NCBI RefSeq assembly: GCF_958450345.1
Contig: NC_088780.1
Location: 103,242,226-103,306,225 of the forward strand
Origin: Calliphora vicina
Taxonomy: Eukaryota; Arthropoda; Insecta; Diptera; Calliphoridae
DNA length: 64,000 nt
Direction of reading: 5' to 3'
Made by a program: the position numbers and the translations under genes. Numbering within the stretch: the first letter of the stretch is position 1; every line of letters starts with the position of its first letter. The notes beneath the pieces were generated by a model. That model saw only the letters and a list, made by a program, of their open reading frames with translations, had not been told where the DNA came from and searched no databases. This document shows, piece after piece, positions 55,590 to 64,000 of this stretch.

Positions 55590-56060
55590 TACAAGCCGAA
55601 ATTTTGAAGATATTGCGATAAAAATTGGTACATACATTTTTTTCGGAACGAGGACGAAGCCTATTGAAAATGCCTGAAATCGGTGCATTATTTCACCTAG
55701 AACCCACACAAATGTTCTCCCGAAATTATACTTTATCGGTCGTAAATGGTTAATTTACATATAATTTTATATAAACGGAATTAATGTCACCTAATTTTAT
55801 GACGATCGGTTCATAATTAGTCATAGCTCCCATATAAGGCCCGCTTCCAAAAATCACTTTAACAAGCATAAATCTCTTAAAAATGTTGGTATCCACACAA
55901 AATTCACCATAAATAACTTCCATAGCTCCCATATAAGGCCAACTTCCGAAAATCACTCACGAATAAAATTATTGAAATTTTAAAAGAAAAATGTTTTTGA
56001 TGATTTACTTAGTGTAGGGTATTATATGGTCGGGCTTGACCGACCATACTTTCTTACATG
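55590..56060 (-). repeat. Repeat P copy
   Basis: Reverse-oriented: TTATCGGTCGTAAATGG, AATTTTATGACGATCGGTTC, CATAGCTCCCATATAAGGCC twice, CGAAAATCACTCACGAA and AGTGTAGGGTATTATATGG, then the GGTCGGGCTTGACCGACC hairpin and TACTTTCTTACATGTT. The 55750 open frame here is repeat sequence, not a gene. Confidence 0.75.
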
Positions 56061-56215
56061 TTTTTTGTTTATATTTCTGCTTTCTGTGGGCCGATTTTCT
56101 CGTTTTTTTAAAAAAGCAATAGATATTTCGGATACATTGATGTATGAATCATGTATGTAAGTTATTTGGGGGCTACGGAAAGTTGATTTCAACATACAGA
56201 CGGACATGGCTGCCG
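56061..56215 (+). repeat. Repeat J fragment
   Basis: TGTGGGCCGATTTTCTCG, TTGATGTATGAATCATGTA, AAGTTATTTGGGGGCTACGG and ACAGACGGACATGGCT match the 3' half of repeat J, directly abutting repeat P. Confidence 0.65.
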
Positions 56216-57723
56216 GGGTTGTCATAAAATCCAATCATTATCGAAGACGGTTATGAAACCGACAGAAAATATACATTGGTCTCGTGAAATCGAAAGTAAT
56301 GGGCTTTATTTTATATTCGATCAAGAATTGAATTCTTTATCGATTATACAAAAAATTACATTGGATTTCATAAGTCAAATATAACTTTTTGTCGTTTTCT
56401 AAACCGATTCTGACTCCTTTATCTATAACGATCTAAAATATATATCTTTATGGAGTCACAAATGGAAAATATAGAAATTACAAACTTTGCTACTCATGGT
56501 AAAGGTAAACAAAACCATAATTTTCTTAAGACTTTCACTGAGGTTCATAATAATTAACTAATTAGCTACAGAGATACTAAAGAAATCAATACGTTTCGAA
56601 AGAGATAAATAGTAACATGTTCTTATTTGCAACAGCAAACATTAAACAACAAATTAAGTTCATTTCCTTTTGTTAAAAACTCCTTCTGTCAGAAACACAC
56701 TAAGCCGTTTGCTAGTCTACTTTCTAACTAAAATAATATTTTGTTTGAAAAGTACTTAAATGCATTTGATTTACTACGATATATGACAACAGCAGCCACA
56801 AAAAATTCCACCCCATTTCCGAGCACGAAATGCTGTAGTAATTGTGGGCTACAGATGTCCCTCATCGCACTAAGAAATCACCATTTACCTAGTAGTAATT
56901 TTTTATTTAATGGTGAATTTCGATTTTCAAATAAGACTGTTTAAACTTCAATTTTATGGTGGCAGTTTGTTGTGTTCCTTATTAATCGAGGGATTACTGT
57001 AGGACACACACTGGTCGGGTGGTTTATTTTTCATTCCATTATTAAATCATTAACGCACAAACCAAAATACTAGAAAAATATGAACAAAATAAAAAAGAAA
57101 CCCCAATCAAAACCAATAGCATAAAATTCCCGCTGGTTTTCTGTGGAACGTGGTATTTCATGGTGTTTGTGATCTCATATTTTTATTATTTTACATGTTC
57201 ACAGTTGAAAACTTTTCACATAAATCATACAGAAAATAGATTATAAAGATTTTTATTTAATTTTATGAAAATACGTTAAAAAATAAAACTTAATAAATAG
57301 ACTAAAAATTAAAAAAATTGTAACCATTAAAATCACTCAAAGAAATCTAAATTATTTTATCGCTTTGATAAATGATTACCAATGATGAGCTGTAAGTAAC
57401 TAACTCTACTAACTAACCACGATGTCTGTACGTGAAAATGTGAAATAATTACAAACTTGACCTATTTCAATTTTCTCTTTCACTGATTGAAAGCTTATCA
57501 AACGATTGAAAGACAAAAATAGTTTTGTTCTAGTTAAAAAAAAAAAACAAAACTTTAAATGCATGTCATCATATTCAAGTAATTTTCACACATCAAAGTA
57601 TCTTTTAGTTTAGAAAATAGATTACCATATGATGAATATTTAATTTCTGTTTCGCAGTAAATAAATGCATACACTCAGAGAAAGATAAATGTAATAAATG
57701 TTTAATTGTTAATTTGAAAATAT
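56216..57723. other. AT-rich spacer, no gene recognised
   Basis: Starts with a GC-richer patch after repeat J (GCCGGGGTTGTCATAAAATC). Otherwise AT-rich. The open frame at 56741 has two Cys pairs (CCSNCG) but no recognisable domain. Confidence 0.35.
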
Positions 57724-58156
57724 TGTTACGTTTTAACCTTTTCAAAACGTTGGTTTATTTCCTTTAAATAAACCGGATACTTTTGATTGCAAATAAAAGC
57801 CGTTTAGTAGTTTAAGAATTGCAACAACTCTTTATTTATTTAAAATGTATAACTACCACAGAATAAAATAGTCACTCAATGTTTTTTTATACACGTTTAT
57901 AAATTCGCAGAAATGCAGACACACTTTATAATGTACACGAATTCACTTGAAAAATACAGCAAACTTTAAGGCACTCAAAACAACACTGCACTCTAGATTG
58001 TTCTTTAACTGTCTAGAGCTTTCTGATACACGACAAACAAACAAAAAATTACACACAAAATTTCACGTGCTACAATTATGGCATCACTCACAAAACAGCT
58101 GACAGAACAAAAAATTAAAGGCAGAATGCATTTCGACCTTCGAGGGAAATGTTAAC
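57724..58156. mobile_element. Candidate solo LTR
   Basis: A 433-bp segment starting TGTTACG and ending GTTAAC, flanked on both sides by ATAT (57720-57723 and 58157-58160), a 4-bp duplication as made by gypsy-type elements. It contains AATAAA-like signals (57794-57799) and is GC-richer than its flanks. No second LTR or internal retroelement sequence is adjacent. The end is not the usual CA unless the duplication is read differently. Confidence 0.4.
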
Positions 58157-58189
58157 ATATCTGTAACTAAAGTCACAGTTAAATTTAAA

Positions 58190-59530
58190 ACAAGTAGAAA
58201 AGTATGGTCGGTCAAGCCCAACCATATAATACCCTACACTAAGTAAAAGATCAAAAACATTTTTCTTTTAAAATTTCAATAATTTGTATTTTTGAGTGAT
58301 TTTCGGAAGTGTGCCTTATATGGGGGCTATGACCAATTATGGACCGATCACCATGAAATTAGGTAGTGTGATTTATGTCTATATGAAAGTTTACTATGTT
58401 GAATTTTGTGACTATACCAAAATTTTTAAGCGATTTATGCACTTTAAAGTGATTTTCGGAAGCGGGTCTATATGGGAGCTGACTAATTATGGACCGATCG
58501 TAACAAAATTTGGTGACATGAATTTTGTATATAGAAAACTTATTTGGAGCGCAATTTGTGGAGATATATTTATAAATTAAACATTTATGACCGATAAAGT
58601 CAAATTTCGGAAGGACATTTGTATGGGGGCTAGGTGAAATAATGTACCGATTTCAGCCAGTTTCAAAAGGCTTGGTCCTTTGGCAGACAGAATCATATTT
58701 ACCAAATTTTATCGAAATATCTTCAAAATTGCGACCTGTACTCTGCGCACAAGGTTTACATGGACAGCCAGCCAGTAGGGTATTCATTCGAATAATGATG
58801 GTTCGATTAATCGAATAATTTCTTACGAATAATTATTCGAACAATTTAAAAATGGCCATTTTCGAATAACGAATAATTCGAACAATTTTATGTAGAATAA
58901 TCGAATGAAACGAATAAATGTTCATATATATTTAAATTTATTAAATTGCTTAAAAGTTTTCATAATTTCAAATTTGAATAAGTAATAATGACTCACAAAA
59001 ATAAAGTGCCTGTATTTTTGTTTCAAATAACATTTTGCTTTCTTTTTTTAATTTTTTTAAATTAAAATTGTTGTATCTTATTGTTAAAAAGCAAATATTA
59101 ACGAAAAAATGTTTTTTAAAGTAAAATTTTTTGCAAAAATTATAAGGTGTAAAATTTACACCACATCTGTAACTATGTCAAAAATTTTCACGTCATAAGT
59201 TAAAGGTTAAAAACCCACATCAAAACTTCATTATTTACTTTTTTTAAAAAAATTTAATTTATTCGAATAATTCGATTAATTTTAAAAGTGTGATCGAATT
59301 ATTCGAACAAGTTAAAATTTCTTATTCGAATTATTTGTTTTATTCGAACAAGAGAAAAATCGAATAATTCGAATACCCTACCAGCCAGCCAGCCAGCCAG
59401 CCAGCCAACCAGACGGACGGACGGACATCGTTTAATCGACTCAGAAAGTGATTCTAAGTCGATCGGTAAAATTAGACTGATATTTTTGGGCGTTACAAAC
59501 ATCTGCACAAACGCATAATACCCTCCCCAC
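58190..59530 (+). repeat. Repeat P, fullest copy, with a nested insertion
   Basis: Starts AACAAGTAGAAAAGTATGG, hairpin GGTCGGTCAAGCCCAACC, ATAATACCCTACACTAAGT. Two internal near-repeats contain TTTTCGGAAG.G. and AATTATGGACCGATC. AAATATCTTCAAAATTGCGA, GCGCACAAGGTTTACATGG, CAGCCAGCCAG, the insertion 58776-59380, ACGGACGGACGGACATCG, GGGCGTTACAAACATCTGC and ATAATACCCTCCCCACTATG follow. Without the insertion it is about 730 bp. Confidence 0.8.
58776..59380. mobile_element. hAT-like element with TTCGAATAA repeats
   Basis: Ends TAGGGTATTC and GAATACCCTA; both subterminal regions contain many TTATTCGAATAA/CGAATAATTCG units. CCAGCCAG lies on each side (58768-58775 and 59381-59388), consistent with an 8-bp duplication, though the CCAG repeat of the target makes the boundary ambiguous. 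No coding frame is seen. Confidence 0.75.
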
Positions 59531-61369
59531 TATGGTGGTATTAAAACAATTATAATTACTTTTTGAGATAATTGTTGTTTTGTAATGCATGCCTTGAGGC
59601 ACTCTTGCGGGTTAGAGGGTTAATATTGTATCTAGTTTAGTATTCTCTTTAAAATTTCCAACACCTAAAGAATATTGAGATCATTATTTTAAATCCTAAT
59701 TTTCCTGTACGTCCTATGGAGTATTTATCCGTTTCAGAACGTTTCAAGAAATTTGCCATCGATTTGTTAGTGCATATTTTGCAATTAAATCTTTGCGGTT
59801 TATTGGTCACTTTTCTAACCACCTTTTCTAGAGTCTTTAAAACTTTTTTATTGACATCTATTGCCTAATGCAAAACATAGTTGAAATGTGCTGGACATTG
59901 TAAGATAATGAAGTGGAATTGTCTATCCAAATTTGCTATCGAAGGTAAATTAGTGATTTTTAGTTAAATTTGAAACATTTTTATTTCATGCTAAATTCTT
60001 AATAAATGCGAAATTAACCCTAGGCTCTCTTTTGTTATGTCTTATTTCTGACTTTCTGGTTGAATTTTCCGTGATGGTGTATTCAGGGACTTATTGTAAA
60101 ATTTCACGGATAATGTTATGAGGAGCAAACCGATCGGTGAGCTGCAGTCAAAATTTGATGGTGATTTTGATTCTGTTACTGACTTATCTACCCAAACTGC
60201 TGAGGTGGAACCAAAATGAGAAACCCATTTTAGATTGGAAGAGACGGGTGATTATACAGGAGATGCGGATATAGCAAATTATATAATAAAATTTTGAAAA
60301 GGTCTCATTTGTTTTGATAAAGAAATTTAGTCAAAATGATTAGCTTTCAAACAAATTTATAAACTACGAAAATGTTTATCATAATTATTTTTAATGCCAA
60401 CCGCCATGGTGGTTAATAAACTAACCACCCCATTCTATAAAAACCTTTAGCTGTATTTTTATTTTTCATAATAAATGAACCTTAATTAACGTAAAAATGC
60501 AATTGTTTTGATTAAAATATTCAGCCCAATTATGCATAAAAATTCCCTGGGAGTTTTTTTCCATTTTCTTTTTTTTAACATTGAATTTGAATAGGAAAAA
60601 TGGGAAAAGGGAAAAATTGCCGGGGAATTTTTCTTCATAATTGTGCTGATTGAGAAAAATAATTATTTTACCAACATTTTTTCTCTTGGTGTTTTTACGC
60701 CAACAATTTTGCTTATTTTACTCATTAAATTTTCATATAGTAACAAGAAAATAATTTCAATTTCTTAATCAATCTCAATCAGTTAAGGTGAAAAGTTGAT
60801 TGTTAATTTCCATGCACGAAAGGGTAAAATGAACAAAGAAGAGGAGAAAAAAAAACACAAGGAAGTAAATCATTTTCATAATGGCGGGGGAGGTTCTTAA
60901 TAATAATGGGGTAATTTGTTGTCGTATTAAAGGGAAATGCATTTCTATTGCAGCAATTTTCGCGATTAAGCAACAAAAAATTCCCTTTTTAACTAAATGT
61001 AATATAAAGGGTGGAAAAATTGATGAATCGCAAAAAATTAATAATAAATCTGAATCTTCCAAACTACAGGTCCGCTTAGGCTTTTAGAAAATTGAAATAG
61101 AAGATGAGATACAGGGTGTCGAAGCCGACCACCTCTGGTTAGGAAAACTTTGTACGGCTTGTAACTTTTACAAATACATATGAAGAGATTTTAATGAGTG
61201 AAATTTTATTACAAAGCAAGTGGGAACGTGAAGAAAGTCCTGTTTATTTCACTAAGTCATAGCTTACCTTCCAAACACATTTTTTACAAATGTGAAATTT
61301 GTATTTAAAATTGGCAAAGTTTGGGTAGGGCTGAGGGGTCCCTGAGATTTATGCTCTTTACAGTGATTT
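59531..61369. other. Spacer with one MITE (60522-60648)
   Basis: No gene is recognised. Short GC-richer patches at 60110-60270 do not give a long frame. Overlapping open frames at 60775-61087 on both strands look fortuitous. Confidence 0.35.
60522..60648. mobile_element. MITE with CAGC.CAATTATG ends
   Basis: A 127-bp fold-back: CAGCCCAATTATGCATAAAA and ATTCCCTGG on the left pair with CCGGGGAATTTTTCTTCATA and ATTGTGCTG on the right, with a few mismatches. The CAGC start allows hAT, but no clear 8-bp duplication is seen. Confidence 0.6.
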
Positions 61370-61625
61370 TCAGAAGCGGGCCTTATATGGGAACTTATTT
61401 AGAGCGACATTTTGTTCCTGATTTCAGCCAGTTTTAATAGGCTACATCCTTGTTCAAAATTTATTTGAAATATCTTCAAAACTGCGACCTGTACTTTGCG
61501 CACAATGTTGACATCGACAGCTAGACGGACGGACGACAGCCGGTTCTACGTACCGGAATGACCCGAAGATCTTCGGCCAAGGGTTGTCAACCCTGCAACA
61601 ACAACGGACGGACATCATTTAATCG
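61370..61625 (+). repeat. Repeat P fragment with a short insertion
   Basis: TTTTCAGAAGCGGGCCTTAT, CTGATTTCAGCCAGTTTT, TGCGACCTGTACTTTGCGCA and GACGGACGGACG, then a 70-bp GC-rich insert (GCCGGTTCTACGTACCGGAA to CAACCCTGCAACAACAAC), then ACGGACATCATTTAATCGAT. The insert resembles a small SINE-like tail and is flanked by ACGGAC copies. Confidence 0.6.
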
Positions 61626-61639
61626 ATAATAATAAACAT

Positions 61640-62215
61640 TCTACAGACAGATCCTGTTACATACCTTGGTATTCACTTGGATATACGACTTACTTGGCCT
61701 CGTCATATAGTAGCCAAGAGACTTCACATGTAGTTAAGAGCCTCGAGCCTTCACTGTTTAATCAATGACCAATCAAAATTAAGCCTTGACTATAAAGTGA
61801 TCCTGTATAAATGTGTTTTAAAACCAATCTGGACATATGGAATCCAATTGTTGGGAACGGCCAGTAATTCCAGTATTGAGCTTATACAGAGGGCCCAATC
61901 GAAAATTCTTAGAACAATGACAGGTGCACCTTGGTACATAAGAAATGAGAACATCCATAGAGACCTACAAGTACCGTAAGTTAAAGTCGAATTCAAGAAT
62001 GTCCGTGAGAAATACATCATGAAATTACGGAACCACCCTAACCCGCTTGCAAGACATCTTACACAGACCCAAACAAGATCAAGGCTTCGTAGAGCCGATC
62101 TACCTCCCCGCTAATATGTGGCCCATATGTCCATCAACGCTCCCGCCAGGGAGCATTTAGTTTTGATTTTAGTCAGGCCTAAGTAAGGCAGATTCGATAA
62201 ATAAATAAACGTTAA
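61640..62215 (+). pseudogene. jockey-like LINE 3' end
   Basis: VTYLGIHLDIRLTWPRHI, SKLSLDYKVILYKCVLKPIW and TYGIQLLGTASNSSIELIQR, then IQRAQSKILRTMTGAPWYIR and NENIHRDLQVP. After a stop, YIMKLRNHPNPLARHL follows. This is the C-terminal end of jockey reverse transcriptase open frames. The 3' untranslated part ends with AATAAATAAACGTTAAAAAA near 62220. It is 5'-truncated and has stops. Confidence 0.85.
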
Positions 62216-62338
62216 AAAAATGTTTAAAAATTACAAAAGTGTAAAACATATTTTTTGCAAAAATATCGTCGAACCAAAAAATACACTTTCGAGCTAATTT
62301 TGTTTGAAATATTTAAGTGTCATTATAGGTATAACTAT

Positions 62339-63978
62339 CGATATGTTATACCTATTATGTATCGAAATTATTTACCGATGAGGAAAGGTCGGCTTATGAA
62401 TGTAGCACGGATATCCGTATGAAGGAAGTCCAATCACCAGATTGGAAGTTGAGTGCGCAATCACCTCGTTAAAGGACAAGAAGGCATCAGGTCCAGATGA
62501 AATCCCGTCTGAAGTTTTAAAACTAATAGATGGAGACAATACAAAATTATTTGTTACACTTTTCAATTATATCTATATTATATCAGGCCTATTCCCACAC
62601 GAATGGCTTAAATCAACATTTATTACCAATCCGAAGAAGAACAATGCTAGAAAGTGTAATGAATATCGGCTGATAAGCCTTATGTGTCATGCTCTAAAAA
62701 TATTTCTTAAGATAATACACAAGAGAATATATGCCAAATGTGAATTAGCTATGGGAGAATCCCAATTTGGTTTTAAGGAAGGAATGGGTACTAGGGAAGC
62801 GTTACTTGGTGTTCAAGTACTAATTCAAAATTGTCGAGATGTCCAAAAAGATGTCTTCCTCTGTTTTATCGACTATGAGAAAGCCTTCGATACTGTCCAA
62901 CATGGCAAACTAATGGAAGTATTAACATCTATCGGCATAGACCAGAAGGAAATAAGATGTATAAAAAATCTATACTGGAACCAGACAGCGAGAATTTAAA
63001 TCAATGGCGAACTCACTGAGGAAATTGCCATCTCAAAAGTAGTAAGACAGGGTTGTATATTGTCGCCATTATTATTTAATATACATATATTCAGAAAAAA
63101 TATTCCAAGAATCGCTTGAAGGAGAAAGAATTGGAATAAAGGTAAATGGAATGTTTATCAACAACATACGCTATGCTACGACAGAACATTATTAGCAAGT
63201 ACTATATCTAGCTTACAGAAACTGATGGACAAACTTACCGTAAGTGAATCATATGGCAAAATATATGATGGTCAGCAGGAGAAATTCACAAATCACGACG
63301 ACGCTGAAAGTAGGAAACACAGAAATCGAACGAGTGAAAAACTTTAAATTTCTGGGAATTTTAATATCAATGGGACTCATCCAAGGAAATAAGATGTCGG
63401 ATAGAAACGGCGAGAGATGCCATTTCTAAATACATAAAAGTACTTAAAAGCCATGATGTCAGTCTAGCAACAAAGTCACGATTTATTAGATGCTATGTTT
63501 GGTCAGTATTACTACATATATGCGGTGGAAGTATGGACAATTAAAGCCACGGACGAGAAAAGATTAGAAGCTTTTGAAATGTAAATATACAGGCATATAT
63601 TGAAGATTCCATGGACTGACCGCGTCCCAAATAATGATGTATTGAGAAGAATGAACCTTGAACGACAATTAACTAAGACAGCCAAAAATAGGAAAATCTC
63701 GTATTTGGGATATATAATACGAAATGATAAATACAAATTTCTCCAAGGAATTATTAAAGGTAAACTTGAAGGAAGAAGCGTTCGAAGTAGAAGAGAACTC
63801 TCATGGCTAGGAAATATTCAAGAATGAACAGGCTATCGTGATGAACTAAATCTCTCAAATTACATTTATCAAGTTTAATTTATATTTCTATGAATACGTT
63901 TGTTTTTTTAAATTGTAAAATTTGTATTGGTATGATCGCTTACATCCGAATAACGGATTTGCAAATAAAAGAAGAAGA
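62339..63978 (+). mobile_element. RTE-like copy 2 with 14-bp target duplication
   Basis: A 5'-truncated insertion flanked by ATAGGTATAACTAT at 62325-62338 and 63979-63992. It ends GTATGATCGCTTACATCCG and GGATTTGCAAATAAAAG, with (GAA)n. The same 3' end is seen at 49560-49606. It is less damaged than the first copy but still has frameshifts. The duplication proves the 3' boundary and the 5' truncation point. Confidence 0.9.
62442..63830 (+). pseudogene. RTE-like reverse transcriptase, copy 2
   Basis: A 185-codon open stretch (62442-62999) carries KDKKASGPDEIPSEVLKLID, EYRLISLMCHALKIFLKIIH, GESQFGFKEGMGTREALLG and FIDYEKAFDTVQHGK (motif A). After a stop in RI.INGE, motif B follows (SKVVRQGCILSPLLFN). 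The YADD box is damaged (IRYATTEHY region). NTEIERVKNFKFLGILISMG, IPWTDRVPNNDVLRRMN and NRKISYLGYIIRN come last. It is inactive. Confidence 0.88.
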
Positions 63979-64000
63979 ATAGGTATAACTATTGAGCATG

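Noticed and set aside
58296..58580. Open frame MIFGSVPYMGAMTNYGP and similar ones at 20753 and 55750
   Set aside because: These lie in repeat P. The frame is not preserved between copies and breaks at different places, so it is non-coding repeat sequence.

Overview
The window looks like nuclear DNA of a higher fly, probably a calyptrate such as a blow fly or house fly relative. It is very AT-rich and packed with mobile elements. Its one multi-exon gene encodes a neuropeptide receptor that closely resembles the Drosophila pyrokinin-2 receptors. The fly group is inferred from this gene and the transposon types; the species cannot be named from sequence alone.

Only two host genes are well supported, both on the minus strand. 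The first is a pyrokinin-2-type G-protein coupled receptor in three coding exons (25308-24243, 9628-9279, 9201-9043). Their splice phases join into a 524-residue protein, and intron 1 is 14.6 kb and full of transposons. The second is an uninterrupted 579-codon F-box/leucine-rich-repeat gene (38795-37056). Two weak coding-like stretches (53.9-54.5 kb and 54.85-55.15 kb) are unrecognised.

Layout: 0-2 kb, a DD37E Tc1/mariner-class element with an intact transposase frame and 26-bp terminal inverted repeats, inserted in a broken mariner. 2.4-8.7 kb, small inverted-repeat elements, a hAT-like element and a degenerate tandem repeat. 9-25.3 kb, the receptor gene; its intron holds two Tc1-like elements, a TA-inserting element that splits one of them, and an element with repeated CGTACG motifs. 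25.6-36.7 kb, dispersed repeats, dead transposase pieces and a roughly 114-bp satellite array inside a DD37E copy, itself interrupted by a hAT-like element. 37-38.8 kb, the F-box gene. 39-45 kb, miniature elements and AT-rich spacer. 45.2-49.6 kb, a dead RTE-like retrotransposon split by two hAT-like elements with 8-bp duplications. 49.6-64 kb, a DD37E fragment, tRNA-derived SINEs, a candidate solo LTR, Helitron-like repeats, a jockey fragment and a 5'-truncated RTE-like copy with a 14-bp duplication.

The genes form no pathway together. The main story is layered transposition: insertion order can be read at many loci because target duplications and interrupted reading frames are preserved.
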